Assembly (NCBI GenBank): GCA_009773615.1
Contig: WSYA01000008.1
Location: 1-50,519, forward strand
Direction of reading: 5' to 3'
Source of the DNA: Gallionellaceae bacterium
GTDB taxonomy: Bacteria; Pseudomonadota; Gammaproteobacteria; Burkholderiales; Gallionellaceae
Length of the DNA: 50,519 nt
Position numbers and translations under genes: made by a program. Shown in pieces: positions 26,029-37,478 of the stretch (position 1 is the first letter of the stretch; the number at the start of each line of letters is the position of its first letter). The notes under the pieces were generated by a model. That model did no database searches, was not told the DNA's origin, and saw nothing but the letters and a program-made list of their open reading frames with translations.

Positions 26029-26507
26029 GTACCCGGTTGGCTAAACAGGTTGGCCGTGTACTCAAGACGCGCGGCATGTTGTTGACGACAGCGGAGTCTT
26101 GCACGGGCGGCGGCATCGCGCAGGCGATCACTAGAGTGTCGGGTAGCTCGGTTTGGTTCGATCGCGGTTTCGTGACTTATTCCAATATTTCGAAAGAGGA
26201 GATGTTGGGGGTTTCACCGGATACCTTGGAGAAACATGGTGCGGTGAGCGAAGCGACGGTGCGTGAAATGGCGGATGGCGTGCTGCAATTCAGTCGCGCA
26301 CAGGTGGCGCTGGCGGTAAGCGGTATCGCAGGCCCCACCGGGGGCACACCGGAAAAGCCGGTTGGCATGGTCTGGTTCGCATGGGCGAGCGGCAGAACGG
26401 TGAAGACCGCTTGCCATTATCTTTCCGGCGACCGCGATGCCATCCGCGTTAAAGCGACGCGCATCGCCCTGCAAGGTGTGCTCGATCTGCTGAACAACGG
26501 CGCTTAA
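26025..26507 (+). CDS. pncC: Nicotinamide-nucleotide amidase (CinA C-terminal domain)
   Basis: The 160-residue protein is a stand-alone CinA C-terminal domain with TTAESCTGGGIAQAIT near the N-terminus and VSGIAGPTGGTPEKPVGMVW later. It deamidates nicotinamide mononucleotide to nicotinate mononucleotide in NAD recycling. The start ATG 26025 overlaps the metZ stop. It lies directly upstream of recA, as in many proteobacteria, but recA has its own LexA-controlled promoter. Confidence 0.92.
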   Translation: MSTRLAKQVGRVLKTRGMLLTTAESCTGGGIAQAITRVSGSSVWFDRGFVTYSNISKEEMLGVSPDTLEKHGAVSEATVREMADGVLQFSRAQVALAVSGIAGPTGGTPEKPVGMVWFAWASGRTVKTACHYLSGDRDAIRVKATRIALQGVLDLLNNGA

Positions 26508-26515
26508 AATAAAAA

Positions 26516-26527
26516 GAACGAACGTTC
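26516..26527 (+). promoter_or_regulatory. Non-canonical LexA box GAACGAACGTTC in front of recA
   Basis: The 12-base site is identical to the LexA consensus reported for Sideroxydans lithotrophicus and relatives (GAACGaaCGTTC, Bacillus-like), and it differs from the CTGT-N8-ACAG site of most Betaproteobacteria. A likely -10 box, CATAAT, lies at 26551-26556, so LexA would sit at or just ahead of the -35 region. recA starts 57 bases downstream. Confidence 0.85.
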
Positions 26528-26584
26528 TATGCAAGCGCAAATCGATGTGCCATAATCCGGCATCAATTTTGAAAGGAAAATCCC

Positions 26585-27655
26585 ATGGATGACAATAAAA
26601 GCAAGGCACTCGCGGCGGCTCTGAGCCAGATCGAAAAGCAATTCGGCAAGGGCTCCATCATGCGTCTGGGTGAGGGTGAGGCGATCAAAGATATCGAGGT
26701 GGTATCTACAGGTTCGTTGGGGTTAGACATCGCCTTGGGCGTGGGTGGTTTGCCGCGCGGACGCGTGATCGAGATATACGGCCCTGAGTCTTCCGGCAAG
26801 ACCACGCTCACCCTGCAAGTCATCGCCGAGATGCAAAAGTTGGGCGGTACAGCCGCATTCATCGACGCGGAGCATGCGCTCGATCCGCAGTACGCGCAAA
26901 AGCTGGGCGTTAATGTGGGAGACCTGCTCATCTCGCAACCGGACAACGGCGAACAGGCATTGGAGATTGTCGATATGCTGGTGCGCTCCGGTTCGGTGGA
27001 TATTGTGGTGGTGGACTCCGTTGCCGCATTGACGCCGAAGGCTGAGATCGAGGGCGAAATGGGCGATGCGCAAATGGGGCTGCATGCCCGCCTGATGTCG
27101 CAAGCGCTGCGCAAACTCACGGCCAATATCAATCGTAGCAACACCATGGTGATCTTCATCAACCAGATCCGTATGAAGATCGGCGTGATGTTCGGCAACC
27201 CGGAAACCACCACTGGCGGCAACGCGCTCAAGTTCTACGCTTCCGTACGTCTGGACATTCGCCGCATCGGCGCGATCAAGAAGGGCGACGAGGTTATCGG
27301 CAACGAGACGCGCGTCAAGATCGTGAAGAACAAAGTGGCACCGCCGTTCCGTGAAGCGCTGTTTGATATTCTGTACGGCGAGGGTATTTCGCGCGAAGGC
27401 GAAATTATCGAGCTGGGCGTGCAGCACAAGCTGGTGGAGAAATCCGGCGCCTGGTATGCCTACAAAGGCGAGAAAATCGGCCAAGGCAAAGACAATGCCC
27501 GCGAATATTTGCGCGAACATCCCGAGGTTGCGCGGGAGATCGAAAACAAGGTGCGTGAAGCAGTCGGTGTGGCAAAGCTGGAGGTCGTTGCAAAAGCGAC
27601 TGCCAAAGCAGGCGAAAAGGCCAGCGCGAAGGCTGCTGCGAAAGCAGCCGAATAA
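26585..27655 (+). CDS. recA: Recombinase RecA
   Basis: The 356-residue protein is a complete RecA: N-terminal polymerisation helix, Walker [10 protein letters not shown] (about 66-74), the [11 protein letters not shown]alker B strand, loops L1/L2 ([33 protein letters not shown]) and an Ala/Lys-rich C-terminus. It forms filaments on single-stranded DNA for strand exchange and stimulates LexA self-cleavage. GAAAGGAAAA precedes the ATG. Its promoter carries a LexA box, and recX follows after 18 bases. Confidence 0.98.
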   Translation: MDDNKSKALAAALSQIEKQFGKGSIMRLGEGEAIKDIEVVSTGSLGLDIALGVGGLPRGRVIEIYGPESSGKTTLTLQVIAEMQKLGGTAAFIDAEHALDPQYAQKLGVNVGDLLISQPDNGEQALEIVDMLVRSGSVDIVVVDSVAALTPKAEIEGEMGDAQMGLHARLMSQALRKLTANINRSNTMVIFINQIRMKIGVMFGNPETTTGGNALKFYASVRLDIRRIGAIKKGDEVIGNETRVKIVKNKVAPPFREALFDILYGEGISREGEIIELGVQHKLVEKSGAWYAYKGEKIGQGKDNAREYLREHPEVAREIENKVREAVGVAKLEVVAKATAKAGEKASAKAAAKAAE

Positions 27656-27662
27656 TTTTTTT
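27631..27662 (+). terminator. Intrinsic terminator overlapping the recA 3' end
   Basis: GGCTGCT (27631-27637) pairs with AGCAGCC (27643-27649) around a 5-base loop, and seven T follow at 27656-27662. The stem lies within the last recA codons. Six bases separate stem and T-run, so it is probably a leaky terminator, limiting recX expression relative to recA. Confidence 0.55.
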
Positions 27663-27673
27663 CTAGCCCTTCG

Positions 27674-28153
27674 GTGAAGAAAAAGCCTGAAATATCGTTG
27701 CGTGGAAGGGCGTTGCAGTACCTTGCGCGCCGCGAATACAGCCGTGCCGAGTTGCGCGGCAAACTGTTACCCCATGTGCAAATTGATGAAGGTTGCGAAG
27801 CGGAGCCTCCAGCAGCTTTGGACGCGTTGCTGGACGACTTTACCGCACGCGGCTGGTTGTCCGACGCACGAGCTGCCACGCAGTGGGTTCACGCCAAACG
27901 CAGCCGTTTCGGCACTCAACGCATCACCCATGAATTGCGCCAAAAGGGCATCGCCGAAGATTTGATCGGTGCTGCGCTGCCCGCGCTCAAAGAAGGTGAA
28001 CTGGAGGCTGCGCGCAATGTGTGGCAAAGAAAGTTCGGTATCTTACCCCTGGATGCCAAGGAAAAGGCCAGACAGATGCGTTTTTTGCAATCGCGCGGAT
28101 TCTCCACGGATGTGATCTTCAAGGTGTTAAGATCGGACGAAACGGAGTGCTGA
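27674..28153 (+). CDS. recX: Regulatory protein RecX
   Basis: The 159-residue helical protein has the RecX pattern of three-helix repeats (ALQYLARREYSRAELRGKL, RGWLSDARAATQWVHAKR, IAEDLIGAALPALKEGE, FLQSRGFSTDVIFKVL). RecX binds RecA filaments and limits their extension and activity. The most upstream family-like start is GTG 27674, just after the recA terminator; there is no strong ribosome binding site, consistent with low expression. Confidence 0.93.
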   Translation: MKKKPEISLRGRALQYLARREYSRAELRGKLLPHVQIDEGCEAEPPAALDALLDDFTARGWLSDARAATQWVHAKRSRFGTQRITHELRQKGIAEDLIGAALPALKEGELEAARNVWQRKFGILPLDAKEKARQMRFLQSRGFSTDVIFKVLRSDETEC

Positions 28154-28179
28154 AAATACCGTTATTTTGAGGGGGGGAG

Positions 28180-29787
28180 ATGTCTTTCAATATCGGTATT
28201 GCAAAAAAATGGGTGCTGGTCATCGACGACATGGAAAGCATGCGCACGCAGTTGCGCCTGTCGCTATCCAGTTCCGGCTTCGCCAAGCTGCATCTGGTGG
28301 GCAGCATCAAAGAAGCGCTGGAGCGCGTGGCGGCCAATAAATACGATGTGATCGTATGCGACTATCTGCTGGGTGACGGCACGGATGGCCAGCAGTTTCT
28401 AAAGCATTTGCGCACCAACGATCTGATCACCCGCAATACCATTTTCGTCATGATCACCGCCGAGCAGGCGTTTGAAAAAGTGATGGCCGCCTCCGAGTGC
28501 GCTCCCGACGATTATCTGCTCAAGCCGTTCACTGCCGCCCAGTTCAATGCACGACTGGAAAAGTTGCTGGAGAAGCAGGAATATTTTTCTCTCATCGACA
28601 AAGCGAGCGATGCCAAAAACCTTGTAAAAGTGATAGCCGAATGCGACAAGAGATTGCCCGCCAAGGACAAGTATTACGTCGACCTTTGCAAGATCAAGGC
28701 GGCAGTTTTGATGCATGACGGTCGCCCGCAGGAGGCGGCAGAGCTGTACCGCGAAGTTATAGCGCTGCGTCCGGTAGCCTGGGCCAAGCTGGGCTTGGCG
28801 CGGGCGTTGTCGGTGCTCGATAAAAAAGATGAAGCGCAAGTGCTGGTGCGCGAGATTCTGGTGGACACCCCGCAGTTCATGGCCGCCTATGATTTTCTAA
28901 GCAAAATGCTGGTGTCTTCAGGCGAAAAACACGCGGCTCTGGATGTGCTGCAGAAAGCGCGCGAAATCACGCCGGGAGCAATGAGCCGCATTCGCGAATT
29001 GAGCAATTTGGCGGTCAGTGCGGGCCGGCCGGAGCTGGCCGAAGAAGTGATGCGCCAGGGATTGCAAATACACAAATATTCACCCGTGCGCGAAGCGAAC
29101 GACTATGCCGTGTTGTCCAAGGCGCTGGTCGATCAGGGTAAGGCCGTTGAGGCTTTGAGCGTGGTTGCGGATGCGCAAAAGAGCTTTAATGACGAGCACA
29201 GTAGCGCCCTCTTATCCGCCACCGAGAGTGTGGCGCATCGTGCGGCGGGAAATCACGAAAAAGCCGAAATTGCGATAGCCAAGGCGATGGCCGTCGGCGA
29301 CCTGAGCAAGCTGCCGACGCATACCGTGATTTCGCTGGCGGATGCCTGCTTCGTCATGGGAAAAGAGGAAGAAGCGGCGGGATTTCTGCGCCATGCCATA
29401 CAAAACAATCACGAAAATGCATCGATAATAAGCAAAGTGCACGATGTGTTAACGGCTGCCGGCAAGGATGCTACGGAAGCCAGCGCGATAATCGAAGCGA
29501 GCACGCAGGAAGTGATCCTGTTGAATAACGAAGGCGTGCGCAAGGCCGAGGCGGGGCAGCTTGAAGAGGCGATCGAGCTGTTGTGCAAAGCGGCCAATCG
29601 CCTGCCGAATAATCTGCAAATTGTGGGCAACGCGGCATTGGTTATTGCGCTCGATCTGGAGCGCAACGGCAATGATCCCGCCAAGCTGGCGAAGTGTCTG
29701 AGATACCGCACTGCACTGATAAAAAAATCCCCCGACCACCCCAAGCTTGTGCAGATAGATGGATTGCTCAAGCAATTGACGAGGTGA
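28180..29787 (+). CDS. Response regulator with TPR-like C-terminal region
   Basis: Residues about 10-130 form a CheY-like receiver with D16/D17, the phospho-accepting D61 (VIVCDYLLG), T93 and K115 (YLLKPF). The remaining 400 residues are helical, tetratricopeptide-like repeats (such as EAAELYREVIALRPVAWAKLGLARAL) with no DNA-binding or enzymatic output domain. It probably works by protein-protein contacts. A GGGGGGAG ribosome binding site precedes the ATG. The next gene, six bases on, encodes a bare histidine kinase that is the likely phosphodonor. The pathway is unknown. Confidence 0.85.
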   Translation: MSFNIGIAKKWVLVIDDMESMRTQLRLSLSSSGFAKLHLVGSIKEALERVAANKYDVIVCDYLLGDGTDGQQFLKHLRTNDLITRNTIFVMITAEQAFEKVMAASECAPDDYLLKPFTAAQFNARLEKLLEKQEYFSLIDKASDAKNLVKVIAECDKRLPAKDKYYVDLCKIKAAVLMHDGRPQEAAELYREVIALRPVAWAKLGLARALSVLDKKDEAQVLVREILVDTPQFMAAYDFLSKMLVSSGEKHAALDVLQKAREITPGAMSRIRELSNLAVSAGRPELAEEVMRQGLQIHKYSPVREANDYAVLSKALVDQGKAVEALSVVADAQKSFNDEHSSALLSATESVAHRAAGNHEKAEIAIAKAMAVGDLSKLPTHTVISLADACFVMGKEEEAAGFLRHAIQNNHENASIISKVHDVLTAAGKDATEASAIIEASTQEVILLNNEGVRKAEAGQLEEAIELLCKAANRLPNNLQIVGNAALVIALDLERNGNDPAKLAKCLRYRTALIKKSPDHPKLVQIDGLLKQLTR

Positions 29788-29793
29788 TGCCGG

Positions 29794-30408
29794 ATGCCTC
29801 CCGATCTATACGCCGCAGTCGTGCATGACGTGAAGAACCAGCTGGCCGAGCTGTCGCTACGCCTGAGCGAGCGCGGCGATGCGCAGCAGGAGATGGTCAT
29901 CGCGATCAACGCGGCGCGCCGATTGTCAGAGATGTTGCTGATGCATCGGCAGGCGAACGACCTTCTCAGCGTCAATGCGGACACGGTCAGTCCCGCTGAT
30001 TTTATGGCGATACTGGCCGCGGAGTTTCGCGAGTTGTTTCCAAAAACCACCATCGAAATAGATACCGGCAAGGCTCCCGTCTTCGCATTTTTTGATGACG
30101 CGCTGGTGCGTATGGCATTGGCCAATGCTTTGCATAACGCTTGCCGTGCCGCGCATTCCAAAGTACACCTTGCCGCTTATGAGCGGGATAAAATGCTTGT
30201 ATTGGAAGTGTCGGATGATGGTCCGGGCTACCCGGGGAATTTGTTAAAAACCGGCGGGGTCGAGCCTTCGCCGGTGAGCAGGCGGGGCACCGGGTTGGGG
30301 CTGCATTTGGCGGGGAAGATCGCCGGGTTGCATCAGCTGGAAAATCGTCGCGGTCATATTGAATTGAGCAATGCGAGCGGGGCTGTGTTTCGCATGATGT
30401 TGCCATGA
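29794..30408 (+). CDS. Sensor-less histidine kinase, 204 aa
   Basis: The short protein begins almost directly with the H-box (VVHDVKNQLAELSLRL, His11) and goes on to a HATPase domain with N-box (ALANALHNACRAA), G1 (DDGPGYPG) and G2 (GTGLGLHLAGKIAG). No input domain, membrane helix or signal peptide precedes the H-box, so it is a cytoplasmic kinase that must receive its signal through a partner. It starts six bases after the response regulator with TPR-like repeats and probably forms a two-component pair with it. Confidence 0.85.
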   Translation: MPPDLYAAVVHDVKNQLAELSLRLSERGDAQQEMVIAINAARRLSEMLLMHRQANDLLSVNADTVSPADFMAILAAEFRELFPKTTIEIDTGKAPVFAFFDDALVRMALANALHNACRAAHSKVHLAAYERDKMLVLEVSDDGPGYPGNLLKTGGVEPSPVSRRGTGLGLHLAGKIAGLHQLENRRGHIELSNASGAVFRMMLP

Positions 30409-30458
30409 AGTAAAGCCGAGAAAAGGTTCTGTTGCCGTGTGAGCGGCAAGGCACCGCA

Positions 30459-30467
30459 TGGTATGAT
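30459..30467 (+). promoter_or_regulatory. Possible extended -10 promoter element of alaS
   Basis: TGGTATGAT contains a TG motif one base ahead of TATGAT (30462-30467), 41 bases upstream of the alaS start. No good -35 box is visible, which fits an extended -10 promoter. A small hairpin, TTGCCG...CGGCAA, lies just upstream. Confidence 0.4.
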
Positions 30468-30508
30468 GCGCACCGTTTTCGAGCCATATTTGATATCGAG
30501 GGTGTGTA

Positions 30509-33130
<2,622 letters not shown>

Positions 33131-33290
33131 CCGAATTATTTAATTAACATGCTGTTTTAACGTAAGAATTTTATGGTCTAGGCGGGTTTGCAGTTGGCTG
33201 TATCCACAAAATTGAAAATGGATCGATTTTTAGTGCAGAATGGCGCAGTTTTTTCGATTCGAAACAAGCGTTTTGCTCAGGGGAGAAACG

Positions 33291-33743
33291 TTGGAAGCAG
33301 TCAGCTCAAATCGACAGACCATCCTCTTAGTCGAAGATGATCCAAGCGGAATTGCAATCGCAAACGAGGCTTGCGAGTTGTGCGATCCGCCTATTCGTCT
33401 GGTGGTTGTGGAGGATAGCGTAGAGGCATTGGCATGGCTGTCGCACAATATTGAGGCCAAAAATCCGATGCCGGGCTTGATTTTGCTGGATCTGAAGTTG
33501 CCCAAACTAAGCGGTCTGGCCGTGTTGCGCAGGTTGCGTATGGATGCCAGCACATGGGATATGCCCATCATCGTTTTTTCCGAAGTGTGCGAACAAGCCG
33601 ACGTGTTGCTCAGCTACCAGATCGGTGCCAACAGCTTTGTCAGCAAGCCTGCCGATATCAATCAATTTCACGAGCTGTTGCGCGATCTAACCTCGTATTG
33701 GTTACTGCCGCGCCAGCGCAAACTGGCGTTGTCCACACAATAA
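33291..33743 (+). CDS. Single-domain response regulator (Rcp1-like receiver)
   Basis: The protein is one receiver domain of about 150 residues: acidic pair D16/D17 (VEDDPSG), phospho-accepting D67 (LILLDLKLP), S97 and K119 (FVSKPAD). The spacing and LKLPKLSG segment resemble Rcp1-type stand-alone receivers that pass on or drain phosphate. The frame is open to 33240, but TTG 33291 is preceded by CAGGGGAG at ideal spacing, so I choose it. No kinase gene adjoins it. It is convergent with the phosphomutase gene. Confidence 0.8.
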   Translation: MEAVSSNRQTILLVEDDPSGIAIANEACELCDPPIRLVVVEDSVEALAWLSHNIEAKNPMPGLILLDLKLPKLSGLAVLRRLRMDASTWDMPIIVFSEVCEQADVLLSYQIGANSFVSKPADINQFHELLRDLTSYWLLPRQRKLALSTQ

Positions 33744-33753
33744 CGAGCCTTTC

Positions 33754-35130
33754 CTAAAAGGGGAGTTGCAGGTTTTTATTTGCAGCCAACAGCACGCGTC
33801 TAAAATCTTCCTGTATCCGCGTCAGCGCCGCAGCATCATCCGCCTCAAAGCGCAACACAATCACCGGTGTGGTATTCGACGGGCGCATCAGTCCGAAGCC
33901 GTCCGCATATTCCACGCGTAATCCGTCGATGGTGATGATGTCGCGCGCACCTTCGAACTTCGCCTCATTCTGCAAGCGAGCAATGAGCGCGTGGTTCTCG
34001 CCTTCCTGCATGTGAATATGCAGTTCGGGGGTGCTGAATGCATCCGGCAGATTATTCAACGTCGCATTCGGGTTGCTAGACTGGCTCAGTATTTCAAGCA
34101 GGCGTGCGCCGGAATAAAGCCCGTCGTCAAAGCCGTACCAGCGTTCCTTGAAGAACACATGGCCGCTCATTTCACCAGCCAGCAACGCGCCGGTTTCCTT
34201 CATCTTGGCTTTGACCAGCGAGTGTCCGGTTTTCCATAGCGTCGGCTTGCCGCCGTGCTCGCGTATCCAGGCGAACAGATTGCGCGTGGATTTCACGTCG
34301 AAGATGATTTCCGCACCGGGATTGCGGCCCAACACATCGGCGGCGAACAGCATCAATTGGCGGTCTGGATAGATGATCTTGCCGTCCTTGGTCACCACGC
34401 CCAGACGGTCGCCATCGCCGTCGAAAGCGAAACCGATCTCGCTGCTGTTGTCGCGCAACGCGGCGATCAAATCTTGCAGGTTGTGCGGGTCGGAAGGGTC
34501 GGGATGATGGTTGGGGAAGTTTCCGTCCACTTCGCAAAACATCTCGGTCACCGTGCAACCCAGTTGGCGATACAGATTGGCGGCAAAATCGCCCGCCACG
34601 CCGTTGCCGCAATCCACGGTGATGTTGAGCGGCTTGGATAGCTTGATGTCGGCCACGATGCGCGCGATGTATTCCGGCGCGATGTTGTATTGCGCATAGC
34701 TGCCCGCGCCGTGCGCCAGGTTTCCGCTTTCGATGCGCGCGCGCAAGGACTGGATGGTGTCGCCGGACAAAGTTTCGCCCGCCAGCACCATCTTCAGGCC
34801 GTTGTAATCCGGCGGGTTGTGGCTGCCGGTGATCATCACGCCGCAATCCGTGTTCAACTGGAAGGCGGCGTAATACACCATCGGCGTGGCGACGCGGCCC
34901 ACGTCGATAACGTTGATGCCGCTTTTCTGGATGCCGCGCGCCAGCGCTTTGGCAAAACCTTCGCCGGATAAACGTCCATCGCGCCCGATGGCGATCGTGT
35001 GCTGTTTGCGCGCGATTGCTTCCGAACCGATAGCGTGGCCGATCTGTTCGACGATCTCATCGGTAAGTGTTTTGCCGACGATGCCACGGATGTCGTAAGC
35101 CTTGAAGATTTCTTTGGGTAGAGCGGTCAT
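33754..35130 (-). CDS. Phosphomannomutase / phosphoglucomutase (AlgC/ManB type)
   Basis: The 458-residue alpha-D-phosphohexomutase carries the active-site serine S103 in MITGSHNPPDYNG, the metal loop FDGDGDRLG and the sugar-binding GEMSGHVFF segment. It interconverts 1- and 6-phosphates of mannose or glucose for surface polysaccharide and lipopolysaccharide synthesis. The frame is open further upstream, but that region is inside the heptosyltransferase gene; ATG at 35130 gives the family N-terminus (IFKAYDIRG) and overlaps the waaF stop by four bases. The two are therefore probably coupled. Confidence 0.92.
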   Translation of the reverse strand: MTALPKEIFKAYDIRGIVGKTLTDEIVEQIGHAIGSEAIARKQHTIAIGRDGRLSGEGFAKALARGIQKSGINVIDVGRVATPMVYYAAFQLNTDCGVMITGSHNPPDYNGLKMVLAGETLSGDTIQSLRARIESGNLAHGAGSYAQYNIAPEYIARIVADIKLSKPLNITVDCGNGVAGDFAANLYRQLGCTVTEMFCEVDGNFPNHHPDPSDPHNLQDLIAALRDNSSEIGFAFDGDGDRLGVVTKDGKIIYPDRQLMLFAADVLGRNPGAEIIFDVKSTRNLFAWIREHGGKPTLWKTGHSLVKAKMKETGALLAGEMSGHVFFKERWYGFDDGLYSGARLLEILSQSSNPNATLNNLPDAFSTPELHIHMQEGENHALIARLQNEAKFEGARDIITIDGLRVEYADGFGLMRPSNTTPVIVLRFEADDAAALTRIQEDFRRVLLAANKNLQLPF

Positions 35131-36146
35131 GTTTGTTTCTCCGAAAGGGTGGGGATGTGTTGTGCGACATAGGCCGGGGTCAGTTGCATCATGCAATTGA
35201 AGTGACCCAGCGGGCATTCGCGTTTGAAGCAGGGGCTACACGGCAAATCGAGTTTGAGCACCTGAGCTTTATCCGACAGCGGCGGAGTGAACTGCGGGCT
35301 GCTGGAACCGAATATGGCGATTAACGGGCGCTCCAAAGCGGCGGCGATGTGCATCAAACCGGAGTCGTTGCTGACCACCAGCGCGGCGCAGGACAGCAGC
35401 GTGATGGCCTCGCTCAAATCGGTTTCTCCGCACAGGTTGCGACAATTGCCGTTGCCCAGCGCAACGATCTTTTCACCGACTTCTTTGTCTTTGGACGAAC
35501 CGAGCAGCCACACGCTATAGCCTTGTTCGCGCAAGCGCTGTGCCAGCTCGGCAAAGTACGGAATCGGCCAGCGTTTCGCCGGGCCATATTCCGCGCCGGG
35601 ACAAAATACCGCCACAGGTTGATCCAATGTCAGTCCGTGCTTGTTCAATACTTGTTGGCGCTGTTCGTGCGTGACACTCAAGCGCGGTTGCGGGATGGCG
35701 TGCGGCATTTCATCGGGCATCGCTTCGGCGAGTTGCGAAAAGCGCTCCACCATTAAAGGCAGTTTTTGCCTGTCCAGTTTGCGCGCATCGTTGAGTAGGC
35801 CGTAGCGCATTTCGCCGACAAAGCCGATGCGCCGGGGAATGTCGGCGAAGAAGGGAACCAGTGCCGACTTGAGCGAATTGGGCAATATGTATGCTGCGTC
35901 GTAACAGCTTGCGCGCAACTGTTTGCCGAGACGGTAGCGCGCGAGCAAATGCAACGCGCCGTGCGGAAAAGGATTGACGATGACGTCGTGTACTTCCGGC
36001 ATTTGCTTGAGCAGCGATACCGTCCAAGGCGGGGCGAGCACATCGATGGCACTGTCGGGGAAACGCTGCTTGAGGCGCAGCAACATCGGCTGCATCAACA
36101 TGCAGTCGCCCACCCAGCTGGGCGCGACTACTAAAATATTTTGCAT
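35127..36146 (-). CDS. waaF: Lipopolysaccharide heptosyltransferase II
   Basis: The 339-residue GT9-family protein starts ILVVAPSWVGDCMLMQPM and has the donor-site segments FCPGAEYGPAKRWP and VSNDSGLMHIAAAL. WaaF adds the second heptose to the lipopolysaccharide inner core at the cytoplasmic face of the inner membrane. The cysteine-rich C-terminus (LPCSPCFKRECPLGHFNCM) is usual for the family. It is preceded by the zinc-finger gene and followed with overlap by the phosphohexomutase. Confidence 0.93.
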   Translation of the reverse strand: MQNILVVAPSWVGDCMLMQPMLLRLKQRFPDSAIDVLAPPWTVSLLKQMPEVHDVIVNPFPHGALHLLARYRLGKQLRASCYDAAYILPNSLKSALVPFFADIPRRIGFVGEMRYGLLNDARKLDRQKLPLMVERFSQLAEAMPDEMPHAIPQPRLSVTHEQRQQVLNKHGLTLDQPVAVFCPGAEYGPAKRWPIPYFAELAQRLREQGYSVWLLGSSKDKEVGEKIVALGNGNCRNLCGETDLSEAITLLSCAALVVSNDSGLMHIAAALERPLIAIFGSSSPQFTPPLSDKAQVLKLDLPCSPCFKRECPLGHFNCMMQLTPAYVAQHIPTLSEKQT

Positions 36147-36162
36147 GGGGTATGCGGAAGGC

Positions 36163-36360
36163 TCAGTGATGGCCCTTGGGAAGTTCGCCCTTGAGCTTGT
36201 ACGTTGTGCCGCAATAGGGGCAGCTTGCCGTGCCCAGTTTTTCGACCGGAATAGCCACTCTGGGGTGCGCGCTCCACAACTCTTGGTTGGGCGGCGGGCA
36301 AAACAGCGGCAGCGCTTCGGCGGTGACTTCGATATAACGTACTTTGTGTTCGGCTTTCAT
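36163..36360 (-). CDS. Zinc-finger protein, zf-CHCC family
   Basis: The 65-residue protein has one zinc site of the CHCC type: Cys in LFCPPP, His in SAHPRVAIP, and the pair CPYC near the C-terminus. The family includes the bacterial relatives of the complex I subunit NDUFS6, and it is commonly found between ilvE and waaF in Betaproteobacteria, exactly as here. Its specific role is not established. Confidence 0.85.
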   Translation of the reverse strand: MKAEHKVRYIEVTAEALPLFCPPPNQELWSAHPRVAIPVEKLGTASCPYCGTTYKLKGELPKGHH

Positions 36361-36403
36361 GTTTATTTTCCCTCGGAATTAACGTGAAACAGCATCAGCT
36401 TTT

Positions 36404-36462
36404 GTAGGATGCGAGCCTTGCCCGCGATATTTTAACGAATCGCGGGCAAGGCTCGCTCCTAC
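36404..36462. repeat. REP-like palindrome between ilvE and the zf-CHCC gene
   Basis: GCGAGCCTTGCCCGCGAT (36411-36428) and ATCGCGGGCAAGGCTCGC (36439-36456) are perfect complements around a 10-base loop. With a one-base bulge, GTAGGA (36404-36409) and TCCTAC (36457-36462) extend the stem to 24 pairs. The flanking GTAGGA-GCGAGCCTTGC words resemble REP sequences known from Pseudomonas. It may also end or stabilise the ilvE transcript, whose coding region stops ten bases away. Confidence 0.85.
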
Positions 36463-36472
36463 ACTAACCCGA

Positions 36473-37393
36473 TCAAACGTGATCCAGCCAGTGCGCATAC
36501 TTGGCATTTTTGCCGCCGACGATGTCGAAGAATGCGGCTTGTAGCATGGTCGTGATCGGCCCGCGCGAACCGATACCGATAGTGCGGTTGTCCAGTTCGC
36601 GGATCGGCGTCACCTCGGCGGCGGTGCCGGTGAAGAATGCCTCTTCAGCGCAATACACTTCGTCGCGCGTGATGCGTTTCTCGATCAGTTCGATGCCCAT
36701 GTCTTTCGCCAGCGTGATGATGGAATCGCGCGTGATGCCTTCTAGGCAGGAAGTTAGGTCGGGCGTATACAGCTTGCCCTTTTTTACGATGAAGATATTT
36801 TCGCCCGCACCTTCGGCCACGTAGCCGTCCACATCCAGCAGCAGCGCTTCATCGTAGCCGTCGTGCGCCACTTCCTGATGCGCCAGGATGGAGTTGGTAT
36901 AAGTGCCCACCGATTTGGAGCGGCACATATTGATGTTCACGTGATGGCGCGTGAAACTGGAAGTCTTCACGCGTATACCTTTTGCCATGCCTTCTTCGCC
37001 CAGATACGCGCCCCAAGGCCATGCGGCGACAGCCACGTGGGTGCTGATGGCGGTAGCTGCGATGCCCATCGCTTCGGAACCGTAGAACACGATGGGGCGG
37101 ATGTAGCAGGATTCCAACTTGTTGGCGCGCACCACTTCGCGCTGCGCTTCCATCAGCGTTTCCTTGTCGAACGGCATCTTCATCTTGAAAATGTAAGCCG
37201 AGTTGAACAGGCGGTCGGTGTGTTCCTTCAGGCGGAAAATCGCCGTGCCTTGCTTCGTCTTGTATGCCCGCACCCCCTCGAACACGCCCATGCCGTAATG
37301 CAGAGTATGGGTGAGCACATGGGTGGTGGCTTCGCGCCAGGGGACGAGCTTGCCGTCGTGCCAGATAAAGCCGTCGCGGTCGGACATTGACAT
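36473..37393 (-). CDS. ilvE: Branched-chain amino acid aminotransferase
   Basis: The 306-residue fold-type IV PLP enzyme has [13 protein letters not shown] near the N-terminus, the PLP lysine in the [12 protein letters not shown] segment, and [15 protein letters not shown] and [12 protein letters not shown] downstream. It performs the last step of leucine, isoleucine and valine synthesis. The usual KxxGNY around the lysine reads KSVGTY here, a mild variation. The start [15 protein letters not shown] fits the family. Confidence 0.94.
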   Translation of the reverse strand: MSMSDRDGFIWHDGKLVPWREATTHVLTHTLHYGMGVFEGVRAYKTKQGTAIFRLKEHTDRLFNSAYIFKMKMPFDKETLMEAQREVVRANKLESCYIRPIVFYGSEAMGIAATAISTHVAVAAWPWGAYLGEEGMAKGIRVKTSSFTRHHVNINMCRSKSVGTYTNSILAHQEVAHDGYDEALLLDVDGYVAEGAGENIFIVKKGKLYTPDLTSCLEGITRDSIITLAKDMGIELIEKRITRDEVYCAEEAFFTGTAAEVTPIRELDNRTIGIGSRGPITTMLQAAFFDIVGGKNAKYAHWLDHV

Positions 37394-37478
37394 GGTGGTG
37401 ATTCCTTAAAAATTATTGAGCGTTATGCAGGGTGCAATTCTAGCCTGTCCCGGAGGTTTAATGAAGCGGCAGGGATGC

